A DNA stretch of 41,847 nt from Bacteroidales bacterium (GTDB lineage: Bacteria; Bacteroidota; Bacteroidia; Bacteroidales; Muribaculaceae), in NCBI GenBank assembly GCA_020860515.1, contig JAJBUG010000062.1, positions 1 through 41,847 on the forward strand, written 5' to 3'. This document shows, piece after piece, positions 28,812 to 38,074 of the stretch. A program made the position numbers and the translations under genes. The notes beneath the pieces are model-generated. The model did no database searches. It was given only the letters and a program-made list of their open reading frames with translations, and was not told the DNA's origin. Every line of letters starts with the position of its first letter. The stretch's first letter is position 1.

Positions 28812-30146
28812 TTGCTCGAGATGGAAGATGCATGGTGGGCCGACAACACCTTCTATTATTATGCTTCGCTGATGGAAGAATATGAATACTATAGCGAAGA
28901 TTACGGTGAGACAATGTTTGACTATCGCCCTGTGGCCGATGAGGAAAATGTAATCTATTACATTATAAACGAAGATGGCAGCGTAGAGCTTGACAACTCT
29001 ACCTTCGGAGGCGACGTCACTGTGCCCGAAGGGGAATATTATCCTGCAGAATTGCCCAGCCAATTGCTTGGAATGTATTACTATAGCACCAACAATCCTA
29101 CCATCTATTGGAATTCAGTGGCTGATTATGCTCAGAGCTATTCGCCATTCGAAGGCAAGGCCAATGAAATTCCTGAAGGAGTGGAGATGGAGACATGGGT
29201 GCTTAAGGATGCTCAAGGTACCAACCGATTTATCACCGTGGGCACTGATGCTGAGCATATCTATCTGAGCAATCTTAACGACCGTTTGCCTGACGCATGC
29301 GTAATAGGCGACCTCAATGGTTCAGAAGCAACCTTTAAGACTGCCCAGTACATGGGCTGGCTGCCAAGCTTGAGCTATTTCATGTGGTTCTTAGCTGGCA
29401 CAGCTGAGCATCTTTACGACAATGGTCTTGAAGAATACATTTGGTACGGCTACATGGCCGACGAAGTGGTGATGAATTATGACCCAGAAGCAAAGACACT
29501 TAGCTGCCGTGACGAAAATTCAGCATTCATAATCAACTCCCAGCGCGACTATATCTACTACTTCAATTTCTATGTGCATCCTGAAATGTTCTGCCAAACC
29601 CAAGAACAAATGAATGCACAACCTGCTCAGCCTTATTTTTATGGATATTACGATTTCACCGAATATGGTGATGGATTAGGCCTTTATTGGTATATACCTA
29701 ACGAGAACGTAAATGGCTATATTCTGCCCTGGGAAGATATGTACTATGAAGTCTATGTCAATGGGGGATTAATGGTATTCTACGAAGATGAATATCCTTG
29801 GGATGTTGTAGATGAGATGACTGAGGTGCCTTGCTCATATAGCGGCTACGATTTTTACAGCAGCAGCAACATGGTGGACTTCTGGCTCTATTCCGAGGGA
29901 ATTGAAGTAGTAGGACTACGTAGCATCTACCTCAATCCTGATGGAGACAAATTCTATTCCGATATGGCAGAGAAGGTGTTTATATCAGGCATCGAAGGAA
30001 TTGAAAATTCACAAGAGGTCAAGGATGTTTACTTCACCAATATGGCCGGTATCCGAGTAGCTAACCCCCAACATGGCCTCTATATCAAGACTTCAGTCTT
30101 GGAGGATGGCACCACAATCAATCAGAAAATCATGTTACATAAATAA
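28812..30146 (+). CDS. C-terminal fragment of the frameshifted secreted protein
   Basis: The frame is open upstream of its nominal TTG start, back into the preceding fragment, which shows it is the continuation of that gene. It is acidic, aromatic and beta-rich (for example DAWWADNTFYYYASLMEEYE). The C-terminus (KDVYFTNMAGIRVANPQHGL, YIKTSVLEDGTTINQKIMLH) is about 60 percent identical to the end of the 24104 protein, so both probably use the same export or attachment signal. No enzymatic motif is seen. The fragment alone lacks a signal peptide and would not be exported. Confidence 0.75.
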   Translation: MLEMEDAWWADNTFYYYASLMEEYEYYSEDYGETMFDYRPVADEENVIYYIINEDGSVELDNSTFGGDVTVPEGEYYPAELPSQLLGMYYYSTNNPTIYWNSVADYAQSYSPFEGKANEIPEGVEMETWVLKDAQGTNRFITVGTDAEHIYLSNLNDRLPDACVIGDLNGSEATFKTAQYMGWLPSLSYFMWFLAGTAEHLYDNGLEEYIWYGYMADEVVMNYDPEAKTLSCRDENSAFIINSQRDYIYYFNFYVHPEMFCQTQEQMNAQPAQPYFYGYYDFTEYGDGLGLYWYIPNENVNGYILPWEDMYYEVYVNGGLMVFYEDEYPWDVVDEMTEVPCSYSGYDFYSSSNMVDFWLYSEGIEVVGLRSIYLNPDGDKFYSDMAEKVFISGIEGIENSQEVKDVYFTNMAGIRVANPQHGLYIKTSVLEDGTTINQKIMLHK

Positions 30147-30173
30147 TCTGGGTAAATTTTCTCATTATCTTGG

Positions 30174-30207
30174 CAAGTCCTTGCTTAGAAAGCAAGGGCT
30201 TGTTTTA
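30174..30207. terminator. Bidirectional hairpin terminator
   Basis: CAAGTCCTTGCTT (30174-30186) pairs with AAGCAAGGGCTTG (30190-30202) around AGA, followed by TTTTATT. It separates the secreted-protein gene from the convergent AraC-type gene. Confidence 0.75.
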
Positions 30208-31818
30208 TTCTAATCTATTGGCCGCTATTTTTTGATACTCACGTGGAGTAAGGCCCGTGACCTTTTTGAAAAGCGTTGCAAAATTGGATCGCGATTTGAA
30301 GCCCAAGTCAAGAGCTATGCCTTCGATTGTCAATTTACCATATATCTTAGGATCATTAAACCTGCGGCATGCCTCTTGAATACGCTGCTCAGAAAGCAAA
30401 GCATTGAAATTTTTACCCGCCAATTCGTTGATTACCTGTGACACATATCGGCTCTTACAATTTACCAGCACAGCTAAACGGTCAATGGTAAAATCGGGAG
30501 CATAAACCTCAGGATGAGTTTTTAAAATTTCCATTATCTCAGCATAAAGGCGTTGCTTATCATCGTCCTTTAGCTGGCTGCCTTTGTATTTTTCTTCGGG
30601 TTCGGAGTCTTCGGGTTCCGATTCATCACTAACATGATTTTCTGAAGACTCAAATTTTAGTTTTTCTTGCATCTGCTTATAAATGTGAAGATTACGCTCA
30701 CGCAATCTACGATTTTGGACATACATTCTAATAAGCAAGCCAAGAATTACAACAAATGCAATTGAAATAATGGTCAATATCAAAATATGGGTGCGACGCT
30801 TTTGCATCATATCTTGCAGAGCCTGATTAGCACGTCGCATATCAAAGGAAGCCTTCAAATCACGAATTGAACCATATTTCGTTGTATTGAAAAGTGAATC
30901 ACTAATCTCCAAAGATAACAATTTGTAATAATCAGCCGAATCCTTTCGACCCATCTCCTGATATATTTCTGACAAATCAGCATCCGAGAAACTTTCGAGG
31001 TCGAGATGGCCATGCTGTGCAGCAAGTACCCTTGACTGCTTTACACTCTGCAAAGCATGAGAATAATCGTTTTGTTGCAGATATAGGCTACCCTCGTTGC
31101 GCTGAAGCAAATTGGCAAAGCGCTCAGGATAATGCCTAGAGTCAATCTGGGCCCGTGATTGCTTTAGAAGATTGATGGCCTCATCAAGATTTCCGTTTAT
31201 GCGGCTAAGGTATGATTTCATGAATAGGCGGTTGGAATTGAGCATTTCAGTCGGAGGTATTTTGGAATCTTCCAACACTTTTAAGACTTCTATCACCGAG
31301 TCGTTCTTATCATTCAGATATACATGGGATATGAGATTAAAGGCAGCGTTCATCATGTTCTGCCAATCTTCCACATCATAAGCTGCAGTCATCGCTTTGC
31401 AATAATAGCCCACAGCGACATCGGGTTCATTGTAGGCGCTATGAATATTACCCATATTAATGTAAGCCGGTGGCAACAGATTATGGGTATCTGTTTTCTG
31501 TGCTAATTCTATTCCATGCAAGAAATAATCGTAAGCTTGCACATAATCAGAATATTCAAAATAGTAAACATACCCAGCATTATTGTAAGCACTGGCTACT
31601 ATGTTCAAGTCGTTTTTTCCCAATCCAGCCTCATAGGATCCTATGATAATAGCATACAATGCCAAGGCTTTTTCTGGATTATCAACCACTAAGCTATCGG
31701 CTTCGTCGATTATTTCTTTCAATGGTCGGCTTCCATATTCTTTATACACCTCTTTATAATTCAAACCAAAAGAAGTCAACCCCCCAACCATTAAGGCTGC
31801 GAGCGCCAGCACCAGCAA
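30205..31818 (-). CDS. TPR - transmembrane - AraC-type HTH regulator
   Basis: A 537-residue protein. The N-terminal hydrophobic segment (MLVLALAALMVGGLTSFGLN) is a signal anchor. TPR-like helical repeats span about 40-330 (for example AYNNAGYVYYFEYSDYVQAY, AYINMGNIHSAYNEPDVAVG). A transmembrane helix follows (THILILTIISIAFVVILGLL). Then come a coiled-coil/acidic linker and a C-terminal AraC HTH (FTIDRLAVLVNCKSRYVSQV, LTIEGIALDLGFKSRSNFAT, LFKKVTGLTPREYQ). The layout suggests periplasmic sensing coupled to cytoplasmic DNA binding, typical of Bacteroidales regulators of surface loci. It probably controls the neighbouring secretome genes (inference). Confidence 0.85.
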   Translation of the reverse strand: MLVLALAALMVGGLTSFGLNYKEVYKEYGSRPLKEIIDEADSLVVDNPEKALALYAIIIGSYEAGLGKNDLNIVASAYNNAGYVYYFEYSDYVQAYDYFLHGIELAQKTDTHNLLPPAYINMGNIHSAYNEPDVAVGYYCKAMTAAYDVEDWQNMMNAAFNLISHVYLNDKNDSVIEVLKVLEDSKIPPTEMLNSNRLFMKSYLSRINGNLDEAINLLKQSRAQIDSRHYPERFANLLQRNEGSLYLQQNDYSHALQSVKQSRVLAAQHGHLDLESFSDADLSEIYQEMGRKDSADYYKLLSLEISDSLFNTTKYGSIRDLKASFDMRRANQALQDMMQKRRTHILILTIISIAFVVILGLLIRMYVQNRRLRERNLHIYKQMQEKLKFESSENHVSDESEPEDSEPEEKYKGSQLKDDDKQRLYAEIMEILKTHPEVYAPDFTIDRLAVLVNCKSRYVSQVINELAGKNFNALLSEQRIQEACRRFNDPKIYGKLTIEGIALDLGFKSRSNFATLFKKVTGLTPREYQKIAANRLE

Positions 31819-31988
31819 TATTTTATATCCTTTCTTCAGAGTTTTGTTTCCGTTGCAAGTTAGTATGCAAAGTTAATAATTTTCATCGAAACCCTTAGAA
31901 TTTTCTTACATAAAATATTACAAAGGAAAAGAAAAACCAAGATTTTTGCTTAACTTTGTGGATTCAAACTTCAAAATGACAATTAAAC

Positions 31989-33503
31989 ATGAAAAACTTA
32001 TTTCTATACACAAAATACGCTCTTGCGATGGTTTGCCTCACTGTGGCAATTGGACTGCGCAGTCAAGATTTATTCCCAGCAAAGGGAGCTATTGACGTAA
32101 ACGTTGATACCAAACTGAAACTCACCTTTAACGAACCAATAGAGCGAGGCAGCGAGGGCTGGATTCGTGTCTTCAATAATTCCACAGGCGCTGTGGTCGA
32201 TTCAATTGATATCAGCATTCCCGATGGGCCAACCGAGGGACGCACCTACGCCCCCGAATGTCATTATGCCTACATTCCCTACGACTATTCTCGCACCGAA
32301 ATGCCCACTAACCGCACCGTGACTCCTGGTACCCCCAGCGGCGAAGCCGAACCCACTCCGCCGGAATATCAGCTTAACATCATCGGTGGCTTTACCGATG
32401 CTTTCCATTTTCACCCTCTTACGGCAAAAGGCCATGAAGCCTCCATTACCTTACACAACAATATGCTCGATTATGGCACAACCTACACAGTAACCATTGA
32501 CCCAGGCGTAATCAAAAGCAAGAATTTCAAAGGCATAACCCAAGGCTGGACATTCACCACCAAAGCCCATGCTCCAGAGCGCTGTGACACTCTGCGCGTA
32601 AATGCTGATGGGAGCGCCGACTTCTCCACACTGCAAGGTGCCTTGGATTTTATTCCTGATTTCTCCCCTACCCCTACGGTAATACTTGTGTCGGCTGGAG
32701 ATTACGAAGAGATTGTGTATGCTCGCAATAAGACCAATCTTATAATCGTGGGCGAAGGGATTGACAAAACTCGAATGCATTATCCCAATAACGAGGTGTT
32801 CAATCCGCATCCCCTCACCGTAAAAACTAACGAATGGCCTGGCACCTTCCCGTCGCGCCGAGCAGCATTTATGCTCGACAACTGCCATGATGTGGTGCTT
32901 CGCGACATCTGCGTTGCCACCGACTTAGTGGGGCAAGCCGAAGGATTGCTGCTCAATGGCGAACGCATTGGCCTCTTCCGCGTGCATATAATCGGATCGG
33001 GTGATGCTTTGCAAGCCAATGGTACAATCTACATGGAAGATTGCGAACTCGATGGCGGAGGCGACACCATTCTGGGACGAGGCACGGTATTTGCCAAGCG
33101 ATGCAACTTCCGAAACGACGGAGGAGCCTTCACATGGGTGCGCAACACCCAAGGCTACCATGGCGATGTGTTTGTGAATTGCACTTTCTCATGCCCTGAT
33201 GATCGAGAATGCGACTTCGGCCGCACACCTCACAACAAGGGCACTGACTACCCCTACGCCGAGATGGTGCTCATAAATTGCGCCACCCACAATGTAATGC
33301 CCTCAGGCTGGAGCGTACTTGGCGAACCCACCGTAACGATGCTTGAATACAACACCACCGACATGACCACTGGCTACCCAATAGACACCAGTAATCGCCA
33401 CCCTTACAGTCGGCAGCTCACCCTGCCTGAAGATTCAACCCTTATAGAATGTTACTCCAATCCCGCCTTTGTGCTCCGAGGCTGGCATCCTCAAGAAAAG
33501 TGA
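31989..33503 (+). CDS. Pectinesterase-like (CE8-type) secreted beta-helix protein with Big_5/SbsA Ig-like domain
   Basis: A 504-residue protein. Signal peptide MKNLFLYTKYALAMVCLTVA; an SbsA/Big_5-like Ig domain about 28-195 (FPAKGAIDVNVDTKLKLTFN, YGTTYTVTIDPGVI). The rest is a right-handed beta-helix of the pectin methylesterase type (DGSADFSTLQGALDFIPDFS). In pectinesterases the catalytic Asp residues lie in QDTL and GxVDFIFG. Here the corresponding segments read SGDALQANG and GGGDTILGRG, so both Asp positions persist in altered contexts. It may be a divergent esterase acting on plant or dietary glycans, or may have lost standard activity. Confidence 0.8.
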   Translation: MKNLFLYTKYALAMVCLTVAIGLRSQDLFPAKGAIDVNVDTKLKLTFNEPIERGSEGWIRVFNNSTGAVVDSIDISIPDGPTEGRTYAPECHYAYIPYDYSRTEMPTNRTVTPGTPSGEAEPTPPEYQLNIIGGFTDAFHFHPLTAKGHEASITLHNNMLDYGTTYTVTIDPGVIKSKNFKGITQGWTFTTKAHAPERCDTLRVNADGSADFSTLQGALDFIPDFSPTPTVILVSAGDYEEIVYARNKTNLIIVGEGIDKTRMHYPNNEVFNPHPLTVKTNEWPGTFPSRRAAFMLDNCHDVVLRDICVATDLVGQAEGLLLNGERIGLFRVHIIGSGDALQANGTIYMEDCELDGGGDTILGRGTVFAKRCNFRNDGGAFTWVRNTQGYHGDVFVNCTFSCPDDRECDFGRTPHNKGTDYPYAEMVLINCATHNVMPSGWSVLGEPTVTMLEYNTTDMTTGYPIDTSNRHPYSRQLTLPEDSTLIECYSNPAFVLRGWHPQEK

Positions 33504-33505
33504 AC

Positions 33506-33546
33506 AAAAAATAAGCCTTAGGCATTTGTCCTAAGGCTTATTTTTT
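33506..33546. terminator. Strong bidirectional terminator
   Basis: A perfect 17-bp stem, A6-TAAGCCTTAGG (33506-33522) with CCTAAGGCTTA-T6 (33530-33546), loop CATTTGT. It ends both the pectinesterase-like gene and the convergent kor operon. Confidence 0.9.
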
Positions 33547-33563
33547 GACTTATTTAGAAGTTC

Positions 33564-34577
33564 TTACTTTACTTCCCAAGTTTCACCAGCAAGGATCATA
33601 TCACGCAAAGTACTGAAACCCTTCTTAGCACGCACTTCAGCCACCTGCTGGTCAACTGAATCGTTGTAGGTAGGAGTCTCCACATCGCGGATAACACCTA
33701 CTGCTACAGGCAGTTCATTGCCATCCATCATGGCCAACTGCTGATGCAAGAAGTTGCTCTTGGTGTGAGCGTCGTGCACAAGCACATCGTCGATGGTGTA
33801 GCCATCCTCGCCCACCTTCACAGCCTTCAGGCCGAAGCCATCCTGCACAATGCCATATTCTTTGTTCTTGCCAAAGAGCATCTTCTCGCCACTGACGAGG
33901 TGGATGGTCTTGTCGGCACGCACTTCCTTGTCGGTAATGGGATTGTGCACGCCATTATTGAAGATAACGCAATTCTGCAGAATCTCCACCACTGATGCGC
34001 CTTTGTGGCGGGCAGCAGCCAGGAGCACCTCCTGAGTGGTAGCCAGTTCCACATCAATGCTGCGAGCAAAGAATTGACCTCGGGCACCGAATACCAGTTC
34101 GGCTGGGATAAAGGGATCCTCGGTGGTGCCATAAGGCGACGATTTCGACACGAAGCCACGATCGCTCGTAGGCGAATACTGACCCTTGGTAAGACCATAG
34201 ATCTTATTGTTGAAGAGCAGCATGTTGATGTCGATATTGCGGCGCACTGCATGAATAAAGTGATTGCCACCGATAGCCAAGCCATCGCCATCGCCCGAAA
34301 TCTGCCATACTGTCATTTCGGGATTAGCCACCTTGAAGCCTGTTGCGATAGCTGCAGCGCGGCCATGGATGGTGTGGAAGCCGTAGGTATTCATGTAATA
34401 GGGCAGGCGCGAGCTGCATCCGATACCTGAGATTACGGCAGTCATGTGAGGAGGCACGCCAAGGGTGGCCATTGCCTTGTGCAGAGAATTTAGGATAGCG
34501 TGGTCGCCGCAGCCGGGGCACCAGCGCACACTCTGATCACTCTTGAAATTGGCGGGGGTGTATGTTGTCTCTTCCAT
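33564..34577 (-). CDS. korB: 2-oxoacid:ferredoxin oxidoreductase beta subunit (2-oxoglutarate type)
   Basis: A 337-residue TPP-binding subunit. RWCPGCGDHAILNSLHKAMA is the classical beta-subunit start and SGIGCSSRLPYYMNTYGFHT follows. The TPP/Mg motif is QISGDGDGLAIGGNHFIHAV with NNKIYGLTKGQYSPTS. With KorA it oxidatively decarboxylates 2-oxoglutarate (or a related 2-oxoacid) to the acyl-CoA while reducing ferredoxin, or runs in reverse to fix CO2 in anaerobes. Its ATG overlaps the TAA of korA (TAATG). The specificity for 2-oxoglutarate is by family resemblance. Confidence 0.92.
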   Translation of the reverse strand: MEETTYTPANFKSDQSVRWCPGCGDHAILNSLHKAMATLGVPPHMTAVISGIGCSSRLPYYMNTYGFHTIHGRAAAIATGFKVANPEMTVWQISGDGDGLAIGGNHFIHAVRRNIDINMLLFNNKIYGLTKGQYSPTSDRGFVSKSSPYGTTEDPFIPAELVFGARGQFFARSIDVELATTQEVLLAAARHKGASVVEILQNCVIFNNGVHNPITDKEVRADKTIHLVSGEKMLFGKNKEYGIVQDGFGLKAVKVGEDGYTIDDVLVHDAHTKSNFLHQQLAMMDGNELPVAVGVIRDVETPTYNDSVDQQVAEVRAKKGFSTLRDMILAGETWEVK

Positions 34578-36424
34578 TATTTCTCATCCATTATGTTGAT
34601 TACACCATCTACAACCTCCTTAACCAGGAAGGGCTGTCCCTGAATCTTATTGATACGGCGGATTACCACGCCTGGCAACTTAGCCTGCAGATAGTCGGCA
34701 AACATGCCAGTGTTCAACTCAGCCACGATCACGCGCTTGTAACCACGAATTAAATCGAGGGCATTCTTAGGCAGCGGGTTGATATAGCGGAAGTGGGCAA
34801 ATGCTATGGGACGGCCAGCAGCATTGAGTTCCTCGGCTGCTGTGCAAAGATGGCCGTAGGTGCCACCCCAACCAATCAGCAGGGTATCAGCCTCCTTGTT
34901 GCCTTGCACTTGCACATCGGGGATGTCGTTGGCGATGCGAGCCACCTTCTCACGGCGAGTGAGCACCATCTTCTCGTGGTTTACGGGGTCGGTGCTAATA
35001 GCGCTGGTCTTGGCGTCCTTCTCCAAGCCGCCAAGGCGGTGCATCAAGTCGGGAGTGCCCGGAATAGCCCAATAGCGCACCAAATCCTCTTCATCGCGCA
35101 AATATGGCTTCCAGCTTTCGCGCAGAGCGTCAGGCACGTGCTTAACCTTAATCTCAGGATAATCGCTTGCCTCGGGTATGCGCCATGCCGATGAGCCATT
35201 GCCAATAAATGCGTCGGTGAGCAGAATCACAGGGGTCATGTGCTCGATAGCGATGCGGCTTGCCTCGAATGCCATAGTGAAGCAGTCGGTAGGCGAAGCT
35301 GCAGCCACCACTACCACAGGGCTTTCGCCGTTGCGTCCGTAGAGAGCCTGCATAAGGTCAGTCTGCTCGGTCTTGGTGGGGAGGCCTGTTGACGGTCCGC
35401 CACGCTGCACATCGATTACTACCAACGGGAGCTCGGCGATAACTGCCAAGCCAATAGCCTCGCTCTTTAGAGCCAAGCCAGGACCCGAAGTAGAGGTCGC
35501 AGCCAAGTCGCCGGCGAACGAAGCGCCGATGGCTGAGCAAATGCCAGCAATCTCATCCTCCATCTGGCAAGCCTTTACGCCAAGGTCTTTGCGCTTGGCC
35601 AGCTCATGCAGGATGTCGGTAGCCGGGGTGATAGGATACGAGCCTAAATATAGAGGGCGTCCGCTCTTCTCCGAGGCCATGATAAGGCCCCAAGCCGTAG
35701 CGGTGTTGCCATTGATGTCAGTGTAAATGCCTGGGCGCGGGTCCTCAGTGTCGATGCGATAAGTCGAAACTGATGCGTGGATATTCTCACCATAGTTGTA
35801 GCCAGCATGCAACACCTTTGCATTAGCTTCGTAGACAGCAGGCTTCTTAGCAAATTTATTGTGGAGCATGTGATCGGCAGCCTCTAATGGGCGATCAAAG
35901 AGCCAGCATACCAAGCCGAGAGCAAAGATATTGCGGCACTTCAGGATTGCGCGATTATCCATGCCTGAATCAGCGAGGGCAGCCTTGGTCATTGATGTGA
36001 TGGGCACCTCTACTACCTGGGCGGTAATGCCAAGTTCCTTCACAGGGTCAAGGGTCTGATAAAGGGCCTTCTTCAAGTCAGCTTCCTTGCAACTGTCGAT
36101 GTCGAGCAGGATTACGCCGCCAGGCTTGAGGAACTTATAGTGCTGCTTAAGGGCAGCGGGGTTCATAGCCACGAGCACATCGCACTGGTCGCCCGGTGTG
36201 TGCACATTTGAGCCAACGCTCACTTGGAATCCCGACACGCCGCTGAGCGAACCCTGCGGAGCGCGAATCTCGGCAGGATAGTCGGGAAATGTCGACACCT
36301 GGTTGCCCACTCCGGCCGAAATGTTGGTGAAGATATTGCCAGCAAGCTGCATACCATCGCCCGAGTCGCCTGAGAATCTCACAACCACCTTGTCGAGAGT
36401 CTTTACGTTAGTTTTCTCTAACAT
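34577..36424 (-). CDS. korA: 2-oxoacid:ferredoxin oxidoreductase, fused gamma-alpha subunit
   Basis: A 615-residue protein. The N-terminal gamma domain (about 1-190) contains VVRFSGDSGDGMQLAGNIFT and GSNVHTPGDQCDVLVAMNP. The alpha domain follows (YLGSYPITPATDILHELAKR, QMEDEIAGICSAIGASFAGD, ATSTSGPGLALKSEAIGLAV). The C-terminal part includes VQGNKEADTLLIGWGGTYGH. This gamma-alpha fusion of about 600 residues is the normal Bacteroidota form. It pairs with the beta subunit encoded downstream with 1-bp overlap; electrons go to ferredoxin. Confidence 0.92.
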   Translation of the reverse strand: MLEKTNVKTLDKVVVRFSGDSGDGMQLAGNIFTNISAGVGNQVSTFPDYPAEIRAPQGSLSGVSGFQVSVGSNVHTPGDQCDVLVAMNPAALKQHYKFLKPGGVILLDIDSCKEADLKKALYQTLDPVKELGITAQVVEVPITSMTKAALADSGMDNRAILKCRNIFALGLVCWLFDRPLEAADHMLHNKFAKKPAVYEANAKVLHAGYNYGENIHASVSTYRIDTEDPRPGIYTDINGNTATAWGLIMASEKSGRPLYLGSYPITPATDILHELAKRKDLGVKACQMEDEIAGICSAIGASFAGDLAATSTSGPGLALKSEAIGLAVIAELPLVVIDVQRGGPSTGLPTKTEQTDLMQALYGRNGESPVVVVAAASPTDCFTMAFEASRIAIEHMTPVILLTDAFIGNGSSAWRIPEASDYPEIKVKHVPDALRESWKPYLRDEEDLVRYWAIPGTPDLMHRLGGLEKDAKTSAISTDPVNHEKMVLTRREKVARIANDIPDVQVQGNKEADTLLIGWGGTYGHLCTAAEELNAAGRPIAFAHFRYINPLPKNALDLIRGYKRVIVAELNTGMFADYLQAKLPGVVIRRINKIQGQPFLVKEVVDGVINIMDEK

Positions 36425-36548
36425 AGCCTTTCTGCTTGATTACTGAATTTTTATGATAATTCAATGTTAACATTCGTAGGGCCTGGGAGGCCTAACAAAT
36501 TATGCCGCAAATATACAACTTTTTTTGCAACAACAATTAAAAATTGTC

Positions 36549-37379
36549 TTAAATTCTACTTTTGCGTGGAAAAGCGTCGATGAAACTGCCCGGAGTGGCA
36601 TTAGTGATGGCAATTCCGTGGCGGCGAGCGTAGCGCGCTATGCGGTGATAAGCCTCGAACGCTACATAAAAGCTCTTGACCACTTGGTGAAGCGGAATAC
36701 CCTGATACTCACTGTTGGTGCGCTGCTGCGCCTTGGCATCTTCCTTATAGAAATGTGGCTGCACAGTAACCACGCAGTTGTTGTCATCCACCCATATCGA
36801 CTGCATCCACGAGTGATCGGCGCCGCATAGGGTGATGTCGGCAAATCCCATCTGCACAGCGGCCATAATGGCAGCAATTAGCACATTGCGCGGCCGAGGC
36901 ATTCCCCAGGCGTGCCTGTAGGCCATGCTTTCAAGCCACTCCCAGCCCTCCACGCCAACTGGATTAATCGTAAGGACCTTAATGCCCTGGCCAGCTAATC
37001 GCCCAGCCATCTTGGCTTTCTTGCACGGCACTATCAAGGTCATGCCCCATGTAGCCTTTGAAATATTATCCCAAAGCAGTTGCACACGCTCTTGGTCAAG
37101 CTTCTCGAAAAAATAAGGATCCACCAAGATGTAATATTTTGGCTTAATCAGCCAAAAATCCGGGGCATTGGCAGCAAAGTTGACAGCCATTGTGGTAGAG
37201 TCGGCCAGCAGCTGCAGATTCTCGTCAATAGTCTTGCGCAGCGATGGTCCATTAGCGAGAATGATAATTGACCCTTGCGCCTTCTCCCTGCTCACACTGG
37301 CGCAGCGGCTCAGCAACGCCATTTTGCCAATGCTCTTGAGCGATGGACCCAGATTAGAGACTGCTTTCATCATAGACAT
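36549..37379 (-). CDS. DUF115/MptE-like (motility accessory-like) protein
   Basis: A 276-residue protein. After a short amphipathic N-terminus it has SIIILANGPSLRKTIDENLQ, the GNGPSL-like loop of the MptE/DUF115 (6-hydroxymethylpterin diphosphokinase-like and MAF-type glycosyltransferase) superfamily. KPKYYILVDPYFF and FADITLCGADHSWMQSIWVD follow. Sialyltransferase-like folds share the ANGPSL element, so a nucleotide-sugar-dependent role in surface glycan synthesis is possible. It overlaps the upstream SDR-like gene by 26 bp, so the two probably act together. Confidence 0.6.
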   Translation of the reverse strand: MSMMKAVSNLGPSLKSIGKMALLSRCASVSREKAQGSIIILANGPSLRKTIDENLQLLADSTTMAVNFAANAPDFWLIKPKYYILVDPYFFEKLDQERVQLLWDNISKATWGMTLIVPCKKAKMAGRLAGQGIKVLTINPVGVEGWEWLESMAYRHAWGMPRPRNVLIAAIMAAVQMGFADITLCGADHSWMQSIWVDDNNCVVTVQPHFYKEDAKAQQRTNSEYQGIPLHQVVKSFYVAFEAYHRIARYARRHGIAITNATPGSFIDAFPRKSRI

Positions 37380-37974
37380 GAGTACGAAGATAATTTAGAG
37401 TATCTGCAGGATGAAAATCCGGGAAGGCCTCAACAAAACTATTCTCCAGCAAATGATTGCTGGTAAGAATATTGTAATATTCCGAGCCATACCACAGACG
37501 CGCCCAGCGAGGCTTGAGGGTGATGATGCGCTTTTCGGCCATGCGGAACGCCAAAGCCTCAGCTACATCGTGGATTGTGGGGTCGCAGCCGTCGTGGAGC
37601 GTAAAGGTTCCTTCGGCCCCTGCCACTCGGCTCACAGCACGCGCCACGTCAGTAGCGTGGATTACGCTCATGCGGGCACCATTATCCCTGATGTGCACGA
37701 ATGTGCCTCGATAAATGCCCGCTGCTATTCGCCGAGGCAGCCCATTCATGTTGGTGCCAATAACTGCCGGACAGGCAATCGTGGCGACAGGCAGCCCGTG
37801 CTCAGCGCAGTAATCATCGAAGGCTGGGTCTTCGGCTCCTTGGTGAGCATCGGTGGCAATTCGCACAGCACACGACACCCTGGCATCCGCCTCCTCGGGG
37901 ATTTGCCTTTCGAGGTAGGGTGATAGAAAGTCATTTTTGCACAAATCTACCACTATGTGTGAAAAAATTTGCAT
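37354..37974 (-). CDS. Truncated-looking extended SDR/epimerase-like protein
   Basis: About 206 residues from ATG 37974 (MQIFSHIVVDLCKNDFLSPY); ATG 37995 is an alternative. The middle and C-terminal parts resemble NAD-dependent epimerases/dehydratases (ATIACPAVIGTNMNGLPRRI, GARMSVIHATDVARAVSRVA, GTFTLHDGCDPTIHDVAEAL). The usual N-terminal GxxGxxG Rossmann motif and most of the first 100 residues of a full-length extended SDR are absent. It may be a naturally short family member or a degraded gene. It is co-transcribed with the DUF115-like gene. Confidence 0.6.
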   Translation of the reverse strand: MQIFSHIVVDLCKNDFLSPYLERQIPEEADARVSCAVRIATDAHQGAEDPAFDDYCAEHGLPVATIACPAVIGTNMNGLPRRIAAGIYRGTFVHIRDNGARMSVIHATDVARAVSRVAGAEGTFTLHDGCDPTIHDVAEALAFRMAEKRIITLKPRWARLWYGSEYYNILTSNHLLENSFVEAFPDFHPADTLNYLRTHVYDESSL

Positions 37975-38074
37975 TTCTAATTTCTTTTGGCACAAATTTA
38001 GAGATTTTTTTGTTAAGAATTTCGATTATTAAGATAAAAATTAATAATTTTGTAGTTAGAAACCAAAAAAGGCG

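Noticed and set aside
37411..37923. Plus-strand ORF of 170 codons
   Set aside because: Antisense to the SDR-like gene; no domain pattern, and the minus-strand frame is coupled to the DUF115-like gene.
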